Part shown: in pieces, positions 7,659-17,672 of the stretch
Layout: every line of letters begins with the position of its first letter
How positions within the stretch are numbered: the first letter of the stretch is position 1
Assembly (NCBI GenBank): GCA_030386875.1
Contig: CM059559.1
Coordinates: 70,322,392-70,386,391, forward strand
Direction: 5' to 3'
From: Morinoia aosen
Lineage: Eukaryota; Arthropoda; Malacostraca; Amphipoda; Talitridae
DNA: 64,000 nucleotides
The notes under the pieces: model-generated
Seen by the model: the letters and a program-made list of their open reading frames with translations, nothing else
What the model was told of the DNA's origin: nothing
Databases searched by the model: none
Made by a program: the position numbers and the translations under genes

Positions 7659-7931
7659 TTGACAAGTCTACCACGAAATCTCAGTTCATTTTCTATGTAT
7701 GCTTTAGAAAAAATAGTTGAACGGGGAACTAATTTGAATGTCGAACAATTTTTCGCAAATAAGGAAAATGATAAAACGAAAGTAGTTTTTATTGATGAAA
7801 CCCTTGTGGTTAGATTAAGAAAATTGAAATTTATATCTAAAAGTGACTTAGTCGTTTGCGTAAGTCGTTTTGGCGTTTATAAAGTAACAAATTTGTCAAA
7901 GAATAAATCTCTCATGAAAATTTTTTCTTAA
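7659..7931 (+). CDS. Small unknown protein at the right end of the viral element
   Basis: The frame is open from 7656; the first ATG is at 7695 (79 residues). The protein is basic, with SMYALEKIVERGTNLNVEQFF near the start, a VVFIDETLVVRLRKLKFISKSDLVVCVSRFG core and a short end. I do not recognise it. It shares its 3' half with the decayed copy at 6.89-7.03 kb, which argues for a real, duplicated gene of the element. No TTTAAAAAATG box precedes it, so it may be 5' truncated. Confidence 0.4.
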   Translation: MTSLPRNLSSFSMYALEKIVERGTNLNVEQFFANKENDKTKVVFIDETLVVRLRKLKFISKSDLVVCVSRFGVYKVTNLSKNKSLMKIFS

Positions 7932-8620
7932 GTAATTTCCATTTTAAGCTAATTGGGGTGAATTGTGCCCTGATTGGTAGTTCCATTACTACTGAGACCT
8001 TTTGTGGTGGTGGTGGTTAATTTTAAATGAAAGTTACATACGTAGTGTTTGTAGTGATGAATCTTACAAACAACCTGTGATGAAATTCTTTGCGTGCCGA
8101 ATATATTTTTGTAAGAATTTATTTCAATAGTTGAATGATGGCTGCTGAAAATGAAATAAAAAAATTTGTTGAACATCTGGAATGTTTTAACCTATTTATA
8201 AATCACTGGCAATTTAAAATGACTTTATATTTTTTGTGAGACTTATCGTAATTGTCTCGTGCTCTACGATGAAGATGACAATTTGAGCCTTCTTACTGTA
8301 GCATTCATCAGCATCACAGCTATTTTTTCTAATAATGCATTGTTACTTGTTACAATAGGCCTCACCCTGTGACACTAATCTGTTCAATTATCGCAATTTG
8401 CAAGAAACTTGCCGAAATATATAGACAGTATTAAACATATTTGTTGAATTAAAATAAGTAATTTCGGAATTTTTGTGCAGTCTTCAAATTCGTGGTAATT
8501 GGACAGATGCATTTCACGAGGTGTGGCTTATTGTTTTTGGGAGCAATTCGCCATTTTTGGGACAAATCGTTGCACTGCTCATGAATCTCCTGGAATATAG
8601 TGGTTAGAGTAGCCATTTAT
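7932..8620. other. Non-coding AT-rich stretch
   Basis: No supported gene. There is a short GGT run at about 8008 and otherwise unique-looking AT-rich sequence. The right end of the viral element probably lies in here, but no terminal repeat is recognisable. Confidence 0.5.
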
Positions 8621-8634
8621 AACGTTAAATCAAC

Positions 8635-8890
8635 GGTAATTATCGTGAGTTTTGAACGAAGACCGACTATAATATTAACTGCCGGTAATTGACTGGTTAA
8701 TATCGTCGGTCTTCGTCCAAAATTCACGATCAAAACCGGTAATTTATCGTAAATCGGACGATAATAGGGGACATTCGCGACACTAATTCTGACGATATAT
8801 CGTCGGTTTATAGGATGAAGAAGATGATAATTACTGGTAAATTCGGACGTAAATTTTCGTCGGTCAGACGAAAAATTTCTGACAGGGTAG
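8635..8890. repeat. Palindromic MITE-like repeat
   Basis: An inverted repeat of about 23 bases (8645-8667 and 8705-8727, 21 of 23 matching, containing GAACGAAGACCGAC) encloses a smaller palindrome around GCCGGTAATTGACTGG. More short palindromes follow (CGATATATCG, and CGTCGGTCAGACG at 8858-8870). The right edge, near TTTCTGACAGG at 8875-8888, coincides with the point where the BEL/Pao reading frame loses similarity to its family, so the repeat probably inserted there. Confidence 0.5.
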
Positions 8891-9731
8891 TTGCTATAGC
8901 AGGACTGCACGTGTTTCCGAATATGTGAACGCAAGCTCTATATTCGGCCAGAACATTCTCCCGGTTGTTGTCTTTGTACCAGAAGAATCTCATGTAATCC
9001 TTATATTCTGAACTAACGTGAAAGGGGTGAAACATCGAGGAAACGTCAGCTACGAAACCAACGTCTTCTTCACGGAATCTAGTTAGGACGCCGCGCAAGT
9101 TATTGTTCTGATCAGGTCCCTGTAACAGCATGGAATTTAAACTTGCGCCGCCATAGGATGCTGCACTGTCGAACACTAACCTAACCTTGTTTTTCTTAGG
9201 GTGTCTTACATGAAACAATGGCAAATACCATATCTTACCGTTATTAAGATTAACTTCATTTGATGGAATGCATTCAGCATGACCAGAATTAATCATGTTT
9301 GACATAAACTCGACGCATTCTTTCAGCTCGCTCGTTTTATCCTTCAAACGTTTGAGCGTGTTAAATTGCCTGTTGTACACGGCGCGTTTATTATCCGGCA
9401 TTAACCGTAGTTCATTTTTAAACGGCAACGGCATCTCTAGATTTCCGTACGAGTTAACACGGATGTTCTTTTGTATTATGTCGCAAAACCTACGATCCTC
9501 GACGGAAAGACCTTCGATATGATCATCTTTGTTTTCAATTAATAGCTTGTTAGGCGTTGGAAATACAGGGGACGCCGCGTAATGCTCATGATCTAAAGTA
9601 GTACGACATGTCAAAATTTTACTACGATCAGAAACTTCCTGCTGACCAGGGCAGCTCTGACCCACCAACGCCCAACCCAACGGAGTTTTAGGAGCAATGG
9701 GAGGTTTGTTCCCGATAGTGGTAGTAGCCAT
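8886..9731 (-). pseudogene. BEL/Pao LTR retrotransposon pol fragment (RT N-terminal half)
   Basis: On the minus strand this encodes the start of a BEL/Pao reverse transcriptase. It opens with TPLGWALVG, the end of the aspartic protease linker. An RT region follows, with MPLPFKNE, ELKECVEFMSNMINSGHAE, WYLPLFHVRHPKKNKVRLVFDSAASYGGASLNSMLLQGPDQ (in parts), the DVSSMFHPFHVSSEYKDYMRFFW block and the CVHIFGNTCSPAIA motif. The frame then runs into unrelated palindromic DNA; the YVDD active site, RNase H and integrase are absent. No LTRs are recognisable nearby. It is a truncated, dead fragment whose remaining frame is uninterrupted, which suggests a fairly recent truncation. Confidence 0.85.
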
Positions 9732-9769
9732 TAGTAGGCCTGAATCTCGACCCAGCCAACCTTAGTTGG

Positions 9770-11600
9770 CTTGGATTACAAAATTCAAGCAAGTGGTCAG
9801 CTTGGAAATTTGTACCAAATATTTGAGGAATTTTCAGTAGCTTGTTTATCTTGATCATATTTGTAGGATACTTCCTTTTGTCGGTACAAAGATACTTCTC
9901 CCATCAAGATATGAGCTTCTCTGCTTCACAATTACAGTTGTGCGTGGTTCACATCATCGTACGTCGGCATGACGACAGGAAACTTCCATGTAGAAGTGAC
10001 AGAGCACCGTGGTAGAAGTTTTCGTACTGAGGTGGAACTAGTTCGCTCATATCGCCCAGCAACACGCAATCGTACTGCAAAATGTAATGCCCATAATTTT
10101 ACTACAAATTTCAGATTCAGTTTCAAATCTGAACGATCTCACGATTCTTAGATATTTTTGAGCGAAAATCCAACCTGAACAAAAGCGACAGCAGATACCC
10201 CCTGTAAATGGTCTATAAATATCTACTGTACACCTTTAACACACGTACTAATTTTGATTTTTCTTGATATATATTTCGTAATGTCTCCTATTCATTGTCC
10301 ATGAATCTTTTATTTCAGAGATGTACAGACCTTTAACTGAATGGATGGTGTAGCTGGATATCGATGCGTTTTCTTATTAAATGTGGTTGATTTCCTAGAA
10401 AAGTTTCAAGAAAATTTGCGATTGAAGCAAACCCCTATCTTATTGAGATATATTCAATCTAAGTACAGTGACAATTGGACAATGAAGAAATTCGCTTCTA
10501 TGAACTATTTCAACTTATCATACAAGCAAATTCAATATTGATTTGAGCCTTCATTATCTGCGGGAATTTTGCATCATCGTCTTAAATACATGAAGTGAGA
10601 CAATAGTCTCACAGAACCTAGCTTCAGTGGAAACAGTCATTGTTTTACGGGCGAAATCGCTGCTCATGAATGAATGTCTTTCAGACGAAATTACGACCAT
10701 ATATCGACTCATTTCTAGCTATAATGTTTTTTGAAATACAGTTTTATATTTTTCGAAAGATTTTAGGTAAAAATGTCAGTTAATTGAGAAAGTTGCCATC
10801 AAGTTGAACGAAATGGATGAGTTTGAACGCGACTTCGAGAGCGAGCATGGCACTACATTATTTTATTACGACAGCGTAGGCATAAGATGACACGCAGGTC
10901 ATCACATGTCATTCGAAAAAAAATTAGTAATCCAAATTACATTTCCCATATCCCCAATGAATATGAAGCAGTGAGGCTATTATCAAATAGTTTATTAATA
11001 ATAATATAAGCTAGGAGCGGAGATACACTTGCGGAGCGCAACTGCGCGAGATTCGTGCGTCAGGCTACCACCCACTCCTGGCCCGGCGCTCGCAGCCCAC
11101 GAACGATGCGCCTCCCAAACAGCGTGCGTTTCTATAGCTGCGATTTGACTACTAATAATATTCCTCATTGCAGCATCATGTATACCGACCTGTTGTCATT
11201 ATTTTTATTTTAAATGAACCAAAACCTGACTTGCCTAACCAAACCTGAACATGATGCAGGTTTTAACGCTTAATTAGTAAAGAGGAAAGTAGATGACGTC
11301 TTGATTTGTAGATGAAGAAACTGATAGTAACAACATGAGGCAAATGCTTAAAATCACACAACATCTGAATTTATATCTAAAAAACTTAGCACACTAGAGC
11401 TAGTAAACCAAAAGCGTCTAGATGAGCTGGTCAGCTAGTTAATAAATTACTGAAGCAAAGGTTCGATTTCCTATGTAAACTTTTTACATTAGGATGACAA
11501 TAGCAGACAAGACTAACAGTAAGAAATATCGAATAGTTGAGCCCCCTAAAGGCATTTCTTACAAAATGCTTCATTTACAATAAGTTAAGAATGATGGGGT
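9770..11600. other. Intergenic sequence without supported genes
   Basis: Short open frames here show no recognisable domain. A GC-rich patch at about 11,020-11,130 stands out from the AT-rich surroundings but has no clear coding frame or splice sites. Confidence 0.5.
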
Positions 11601-11626
11601 CATGCAAAAATAAGACCCTGGGTCAC

Positions 11627-11745
11627 CTGAGGCAGGAGAACAGCCCAGGCAGGAGCAGAGTTGGAGCGCAGCACCACCCTCGCCACGGGCACGACGGCGC
11701 GGGCCAGGCAGCGCTGCAGCAGCGCAGCAAACGCAGCGGTGCTCC
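11627..11745 (-). CDS. Possible GC-rich host exon (minus strand)
   Basis: A 119-base GC-rich island is bounded on the minus strand by a pyrimidine-poor but valid acceptor (GTTGCGTGCAG, ending at 11746) and a good donor (CTGCCTCAG then GTGACC). Two frames are open through it: one reads STAAFAALLQRC and RVVLRSNSAPAWAVLLPQ, the other is Cys/Trp-rich. I recognise neither. The sharp composition change is the main support; no flanking exons are visible. Confidence 0.3.
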
Positions 11746-12042
11746 CTGCACGCAACACCACAAACACTTCATTACACACCAATGTTTGAGGGCAAGGTGC
11801 CATGGGGCCACACTCAACACACTTTCTAGTTTCAGATAGTTTAGTTTTGCATAAATTTGGCTACCCAACTTTTTCCGAGAGCTCATTGGTATGGAAATAT
11901 TCGTTAAGGCTATACCAAAATTTTTCAGAGCTTATTGGTATGGCAAAGGTCTATCGAAAATTTTAGTGATTTCAGGCCAATCACTTAGGCACATTCTTTA
12001 ATAAAGTTCAAAGCTTCCCAGTTTCTAAATGATAGATACCAC

Positions 12043-12088
12043 CACCACTACCACCACCACCACTACCACCACCAACACCACCACCACT
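12043..12088. repeat. CCA/CCACTA microsatellite
   Basis: An imperfect trinucleotide array (CCACCACTACCACC type) abuts the left inverted repeat of the next element and hides any target duplication. Confidence 0.8.
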
Positions 12089-12232
12089 TGCTGGGAAATA
12101 TTTGTAGGCCTTTATTTGAGCTCATGTTAAACAATTAAATTAGGCAAAGAAATTTTCAGTTTGTTGAAATTGACATGATAAAATAATCAACATTTATAAC
12201 CTGTCAACATTCATAGCATAACATAATTACAA
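12083..12232 (+). repeat. Left terminal inverted repeat of the 12.1-15.5 kb element
   Basis: Reverse-complement partner of 15313-15471; both contain GAAATTTTCAGTTTGTTGAA and AACCTGTCAACATTCATAGC in matching order. Confidence 0.8.
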
Positions 12233-12414
12233 ATAAGTGGTAGAAAAAGCAGGAAGATACAGGGACAAATGCGCTGTAGGTAAAAAGTTCGTGGCTCTGG
12301 CTGAAGACGTAAATTAGTGCGTGGCTGGTGACGGAGAGAAAAATTACCCTTTTTATTCCCCCCATGATGATAGAGGACATATTGACTTACTGCATGCCAT
12401 CTACGCCACTCTGG

Positions 12415-12556
12415 TGTGGAGTGCAAGGTGGCACGGAAACCAATAGGTTATTGGAAGGGTGGCACAAAATTGTGAAGAAAGATATACTTAGGAATGAGCG
12501 AACTTCACCAGCATCCTATGTTCGCAGAATGTACACACAGATAAAAGGGCGCTGTT
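12415..12556 (+). pseudogene. MULE-type transposase fragment
   Basis: An open segment reads GGTETNRLLEGWHKIVKKDI, then a SPASYVRRMYTQIKGR-like tail, before a stop at 12556-12558. The TN-LEGWH-LK pattern is found in the C-terminal part of MULE transposases of the MULE/FLYWCH group. The catalytic DDE residues are not in view. The upstream part of this ORF (from 12328) does not resemble the family. It is a remnant. Confidence 0.4.
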
Positions 12557-13035
12557 GAGAAGCTGGTGATAAGAACAACGTTGTTAAAAAGAAAAGTAAA
12601 CCAAAAGGAGGAGACGACCAGTACGTAGAGCGTTGGTCGGACAAGAAGAAAAACAAAAAGCAATCATACGCCGGAAGAGCGAAAGAAAAATTCAAGGCAT
12701 TGCAAGATCGTTGAAAAGAGTACAATGATGAGCCCAGAGGAAAATGGGAGCATGTAACAGATTTTTTGAAACTGAAAAAATTTCGACATAGTGTAAGAAA
12801 TTTGAATTTTAAATGTTTTTTTTATGGAAAAGTCGTTAATTTTCTTCAAGCGAAATCTCGCTAAACTTGCGGCTTGTGGCAACACTAACCTCGACAGGTG
12901 CCTTGTCTGTGACAAATGAGATTGATGATCGCCTTTTCTTTACTATTTTAATTTGTGATTGCAATCGCGTTTTCCGTTCTTTCTGTTCAGTTAATTATCT
13001 TGCATGTTCGCAACCTCTTTTCTACTCATCTTAAG

Positions 13036-13410
13036 CTACGCGGTCCTTGTGACCCTCAAACTACGCGGTCCTTGTGACCCTTAAACTACGCGGTCCTTGT
13101 GACCCTTAAGCTACGCGGTCCTTGTGACCCTTAAACTACGCGGTCCTTGTGACCCTTAAACTACGCGGTCCTTGTGACCCTCAAACTACGCGGTCCTTGT
13201 GACCCTTAAACTACGCGGTCCTTGTGACCCTTAAGCTACGCGGTCCTTGTGACCCTTAAACTACGCGGTCCTTGTGACCCTTAAACTACGCGGTCCTTGT
13301 GACCTTAAACTACTTGGTCCTTGTGACCCTTAAGCTACGCGGTCCTTGTGACCCTTAAACTACGCGGTCCTTGTGACCCTTAAACTACGCGGTACTTGTG
13401 ACCTTAAAAA
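13036..13410 (+). repeat. 25-bp minisatellite, left block (15 copies)
   Basis: The unit is CTACGCGGTCCTTGTGACCC plus TTAAA. Fifteen copies run with few changes: CTCAAA or TTAAG ends, one CTACTTGG variant at 13310, and two 24-base units. The array continues in the same direction at 14.05 kb after an interruption. Confidence 0.95.
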
Positions 13411-14035
13411 CTCCTAAACTACTTCTCCGATCAAATTCAATATTGGTGTACAGATGTTAAATTGAAAAATAATTAGGGTTTACCTTGAGGACTTTTCCCG
13501 TTTTCCCCATAGAAAACGAGTAATTCAAAGAAAACGGTAAAAGGGGGGGGGGGTAAATCTACGAACTCAATCAGTTTTAGTGCGAACTCAATCAGTTTTA
13601 GTGCTATCGAGATAAAATTGGTATCAAAAGAAACAGAAATATATTCCCCAGAAATATATTACCCAAAATTTGAGAAGTGAAAAATTCGAAAATGGAAGAA
13701 ATTGTTTTTGAAGAAAAGTGAGAAAACTTCGTCCATTTTCGAATTTTTCACTTTTTCTCATTTTTTCGAAAATTCAGAAAAACTTCACGTCACTTTGTGG
13801 GGAATATATTTCTGTTTCTTTTGTTACCAATTTTATCACGATAGCACTAAAATTGATTGAGTTCGTTGATTTCCCCCCCCCCCATTTTACCGTTTTCTTT
13901 GCACAACTCGTTTTCTACGGGGAAAATGAGAAAAGTCCTCTAGGTAAACACTAAATATTTTTCAATTTAACATCTGTACACCAATTTTGAATTTGATCGG
14001 ACAAGTAGTTTAGGAGTTTTAAAAATGGGATAATG
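13411..14035. mobile_element. Foldback/MITE element with ~280-bp arms inside the minisatellite
   Basis: The sequence from 13411 to about 13705 reappears inverted at about 13725-14027. Matching landmarks are AACTCCTAAACTACTT against AAGTAGTTTAGGAGTT, the poly-G run at 13543 against the poly-C run at 13876, and GAACTCAATCAGTTTTAGTG against CACTAAAATTGATTGAGTTC. The centre near 13715 is itself palindromic. The element splits the 25-bp array, and TTAAAA lies at both edges. Confidence 0.75.
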
Positions 14036-14045
14036 CTCCCCTCAA

Positions 14046-14152
14046 ACTACTTAACTTGGTCCTTGTGACTCTTAAACTACTTGGTCCTTGTGACTCTTAA
14101 ACTACTTGGTCCTTGTGACTCTTAAACTTTTCGGTCCTTGTGACCCTTAAAC
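14046..14152 (+). repeat. 25-bp minisatellite, right block (4 copies)
   Basis: About four units of the CTTGGTCCTTGTGACTCTTAA variant continue the left array beyond the foldback element. They are more uniform among themselves (CTACTTGG) than the left block (CTACGCGG). Confidence 0.9.
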
Positions 14153-14865
14153 TATTTTCACTATCATACTACCCGTGGCTCTACGGTGCCCTCTTGAAAT
14201 CATAAGTGATTTAGGCACTATTTCCAGGTGAGCTGGTGGTGATACGGGATTTCCTATTTACGCGAAATGTGAAAAGGTTCTAGTTTTCTGTTGTGGCTTT
14301 TTGTTCTCCCTCAGAATCCTTTGGCGAGCGTGATCTGGATGGGATGCTCCTTTAATTAAGAGGCCACTTTCTTTGGTTTACCAAGCCTAACTTCTCTTCT
14401 CCAACGTGTGTTTCATCTCCAAATTTAATTTCTTCAATTCTGGGTAGTGCCTAGGTTCGTAAGTGAATACTAATGAAACTTTCTTATTCTGAAATCAAAG
14501 TGTTATATGATCTGACGCGGTGGTACCTCATTTAATCACTAATTCATTCCTCCTTATTAAGTTGAAGTTCTGCGTTGGGCTGGGAGGTGCCGGAACTATA
14601 ATGGCCTCCAGTTCTCCTTGTTAAACGTCAAGACGTAACAAGATACGCCGTAGAACTCGTTGGGTCTGCGGCCACTATGAAGACCATTTAATTCTGTGAC
14701 TTCTCCCGATTGAGAAGCTTAGCGTTGACAATTTTGTCGTGTTGACGAAAAAAGAGTATTGCAAAAGCATTGTGTCGCAGAGCTGCTGAAGGTGTGGCGT
14801 ACGTCCCGCACATCTGTTCGCTGAACGGTGACCCCAGTCCAGATGTTATTGAGTAGATAAAGAAG

Positions 14866-15180
14866 GTGTACACAGGCACTAAAGCCATTAAAAAACTTGT
14901 GTTTCAGCGCCTAAATGTACAACAACAAATGGACGGTTCAAGCTGTGATCTATTCGCTCTAGCATTCTATACGTCTGTAGTGAAAGGAAAAGACCCATGT
15001 TTTCTCGCCTACGACGTGCGTAAGATGAGGAAACCTCTTATTTCGTGCTTCGAAGAAAATTCGTTGATGGATTTTCTACTCATGGCAACGTCTGAAAGCG
15101 GCAGCTTTGAACAAGGAAAACTTCTCGGGCTAAATGGACCACGAATCCGAAAAGAATTAATGATTAAGTGTGGGAGCTAA
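14866..15180 (+). pseudogene. Ulp1-like (C48) cysteine protease fragment from the DNA transposon
   Basis: The segment reads LNVQQQMDGSSCDLFALAFY, then KDPCF..YDVRKMRKPLISCFE. The VQQQ-G-S-CGLFA-A pattern is the catalytic Cys block of Ulp1-like proteases encoded by MULE-related and other arthropod and cnidarian transposons. The Cys is kept but the usual following Gly is Asp. The catalytic His and Asp would lie upstream, where the frame is closed. The final residues before the stop are unrecognised. It lies 133 bases inside the right inverted repeat, the expected place for a C-terminal gene end. Confidence 0.55.
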
Positions 15181-15312
15181 ATGTTTATACGTAAAATACA
15201 CGCATATCTACTTTTTAAGGAACAAGATACCGTTTGTTAGATTGGCTACATCCAGGAAGCTGTATTATAAATGTTATTTAGACTGTATGATAATGTAATG
15301 GGTATGGATCAT

Positions 15313-15471
15313 GTAAGTTATGTTATGCTATGAATGTTGACAGGTTATAAATGTTGATAATTTTATCATGTCAATTTCAACAAACTGAAAATTTCTTTGC
15401 TTAATTTACTTGTTTAACTTGAGCTCAAATGAAGGCCTGCAAATGTTTCCCAGCAAGTGGTCAAGGCCCAA
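15313..15471 (-). repeat. Right terminal inverted repeat of the 12.1-15.5 kb element
   Basis: Reverse complement of 12083-12232 with small indels; ends in CCCAGCAAGTGGT. Confidence 0.8.
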
Positions 15472-16420
15472 ATTTCAGTCCCACTGCTCAGAGCATCTGG
15501 TCTGCGTGTTGGGGCTGGAATCGAAAGCCGCAACTCAACGAGGCCCACAGAAGAGAACGACCGCCTGAACTTCATGGCTACACACACTCGACGTCTCTCA
15601 GACATTCTCTTATTGGGATTAGTTAGTTTGCTGATAACTTTGAAAATTAAGCGAAGGAGGCAAATGGGAGCTGTGTCCCCTCCCACCCGGTAAGCGCATG
15701 CAAAAAATTTATCTAATAGCTGGTCCGCTGGAGAAAAGTATCACTTATAATTCTAATGTAGATTGATTGCTCACGGTAGCGCATCTTATCTCAAAATTAA
15801 GAGCTAACAAGAGCATAGCCCCCTGTTGTCTGTGAATAATGAAGAATGTTGGCATATACGATTGTCCTTAAGAAAATTCCGACATTTGTTTGAGAGCAAT
15901 TTGAAGTCGATGAGTGCATTCTTTCAAAAGTTGCGAGTAGGCGAACGCAATTTTTTGTGACGGCGCGCGAGTCGGATAGGCATATCGAAGAATTTCTGTA
16001 TTTTTAAAAAACCGTTAGGGTCGTGGCCGCGTGTTTGATATGGGAAAGAGAGAATGTTTCACGCTTTCATTCAGGAGTAATTTGAAGTCGATGAGTGCAT
16101 TCTTTCAGAAGTTGCGAGTCGGGAGCTAAAGTCTAAAGTTGCGCGAGTAGGACTCAAGAAATTCTCAAGAAATTTCTGTACTTCTCACAAACCGTTTCTT
16201 GAACCGTCTCGACTGCGGCCTGCCGGTATGTTTTTACGCTATTGGAACTCACAAGTTTGATGTCTATGTTTAATTTGGTTAGTTGACAAAACGTTGCACT
16301 GTCAACATGCAGCGTTAGCATGCATTTATGGTTTGTTTTTAATATCCTACAATACCTGACGAAAAGTTTCTCTCAAATAGTAAAAAATGAGGCTTTTATT
16401 ATTTGAATGAAATAACTACT
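15472..16420. other. Intergenic stretch with a local duplication
   Basis: No supported gene. A 45-base segment at 15894-15938 (AATTTGAAGTCGATGAGTGC and flanks) is repeated with three changes at 16075-16119, and the sequence downstream of both copies keeps GAATTTCTGTA-like matches, so a unit of about 180 bases was duplicated in tandem. Confidence 0.6.
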
Positions 16421-16934
16421 AAAGTTTAATAATAAATAATAACTCATTTAACGACAGCTTCGGTCATAAACTATTTAGCTGTCGCTTTGGCATTCAGGCC
16501 AAAGTTAAACCACAACAATACAAGTTCACCAATATTTCAGATTACATTACATCGCAAAGTGTACACAAAATACATTTCAAAATTCCATACATCTCCTCTA
16601 CCATATGCAAGTCACAATCGATCCTTGGTATTATAATCCACCACTTCAAGTACACCTGAACACTTCGGGCAGCCCGACCCCCATGGAGGTCTCAGCTGCC
16701 CACCCATTTATGGCCGGGCGCCTTACCCATGCTGAAACCCCCGGGGTATCAACATAGCGCGCCCGGCCATATTGCGCGTTCATCGTCTATACTGCCAAAA
16801 ACAAAGATATCCTCTGCTGAAGCAATGAGTATAGTTTAATGGATTACTTTGCATTATTCCACTAGCTTGGCTAGTCACCATTACAAATAACCGCTTGGTA
16901 CAATAGGATTGACTCCGCTCTTTTCCATTTGTTC

Positions 16935-17100
16935 TTATATATTGCCAAATACATTTACTTCCTTCACATATTCTAGCACTTTGTAGATAGGTCCACCGTC
17001 ACATAACAGCTTAGCCACACTGACGCTTCCTCCAGTGACTGGTCGGAGTACTCTCTCTCTTGTTTGCTGTAGCGCCGCACACTCCTCCAATACATGCTTC
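16935..17100 (-). pseudogene. C-terminal RNase H-adjacent zinc-finger region of I-like element
   Basis: The frame reads TVKHVLEECAALQQTRERVL, then GGSVSVAKLLCDGGPI, parallel to TIKHIIETCPALQQPRSVLW and GRSVGDLLKDGGPV in the larger copy. The open frame continues upstream only into the inserted MITE, which has replaced the preceding residues. Confidence 0.75.
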
Positions 17101-17107
17101 ACTGTTA

Positions 17108-17636
17108 AGGCCCCGATACACTGGCGTTCATGACTCGAGAAATTGCGGCAGTGGATCCGTCCCCCAGTTGAAGTGAGAACTGGCGACATGATACACTCAG
17201 CACGCAAGATGAAGCACCGCGGAATGCAATGCAAGGCGTCAGTCTGCCTCAGCGTGTCGTACGGGTAGGTGCGCGATTGCGACCAGCCGTATAGAGCGCA
17301 GGATTAAACCAAAGCGCACGTTGCGCTGTGCTTTAGCCTTTTGTAAGCGCTGCTTATCACATTCTGCAAGCGTCAAATTTTTTAAATGCGTCTATACAAT
17401 TCAGTGTTCGAGTTTTGTCCACTCAATTGCGGAGCAAGACATTGCTGCGCACCTCTCCCGTCAACGTTCAAATCGGTACTGCTCGTCGCAGTGACGACCG
17501 TCCTAATCCAGACATGCTCGGATCGCTGATAGCTCGGTGGCCACTCTGCCAACTGGCTGGTGTGCAGGGATGGGAGGCACATTGAGAGGCGTGCTGGCGG
17601 TTATCACCGCGGTTTTTGCCTAGTGTATCGGGGCCT
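17108..17636. mobile_element. PIF/Harbinger-type MITE (529 bp) with TTA target duplication
   Basis: The terminal inverted repeats are AGGCCCCGATACACT at the left and AGTGTATCGGGGCCT at the right, flanked by TTA at 17105-17107 and 17637-17639. The outside sequences join to restore the I-like fragment order seen in the 28-kb copy (CCACTTCACACCATCCGCAT against CCGCATCTCCGCACCATCCG). No transposase is encoded. A three-base TWA target is characteristic of PIF/Harbinger. Confidence 0.85.
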
Positions 17637-17672
17637 TTAGAACTGCCACTTCACACCATCCGCATACAGCAG

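Larger units (their letters stand above)
1..7950 (+). mobile_element. Endogenous Polinton/Maverick (adintovirus-like) element, right part
   Basis: An integrase, minor and major capsid proteins, an adenovirus-type protease and fibre-like proteins follow one another on the plus strand with short gaps. This is the virion module known from Polintons/Mavericks and adintoviruses. The left end, and any protein-primed DNA polymerase and packaging ATPase, lie outside the window or are missing. The right boundary is not defined: the last gene-like ORF ends at 7931 and no terminal inverted repeat can be tested without the left end. Frameshifts in at least two genes and tRNA-like insertions at 7.1-7.5 kb suggest an inactive, old copy. 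A/T-rich coding and one-strand packing set it apart from the rest of the window. Confidence 0.85.
12083..15471. mobile_element. MULE-like DNA transposon remnant with long terminal inverted repeats
   Basis: The sequence at 12083-12232 is repeated as its reverse complement at 15313-15471 with roughly 90 percent identity (the outer end reads ACCACTTGCTGGGAAA). Inside lie a fragment with a TN-LEGWH motif typical of MULE-type transposases and a fragment of an Ulp1-like (C48) protease, a combination known in MULE-related elements. The 3.4-kb interior is broken by a 25-bp minisatellite and a foldback repeat. Assignment to MULE rests on short motifs; no target duplication could be read because the left edge is a microsatellite. 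Confidence 0.55.
16425..17672 (-). mobile_element. I-like non-LTR retrotransposon, 3' fragment (copy 1)
   Basis: The minus strand holds the end of an RNase H/zinc-finger region and a 3' UTR ending in TTATTATTTATTATTA-type repeats at about 16425-16445. It matches the 3' end of the larger copy at 27.05-28.0 kb, including AACGACAGCTTCGGTCA and a GC-rich hairpin segment at 16,680-16,770. TAA-type 3' tails and an RNase H domain are features of the I clade. The fragment is 5' truncated near 17,672 and is interrupted by a Harbinger MITE. Confidence 0.8.

Noticed and set aside
13036..13410. CRISPR array
   Set aside because: There are no unique spacers; the 25-bp units are contiguous, and the context is eukaryotic.
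15414..15693. Overlapping open frames on both strands just outside the right inverted repeat
   Set aside because: Three frames are open at once in a GC-richer patch and none has a recognisable motif, so openness reflects composition.
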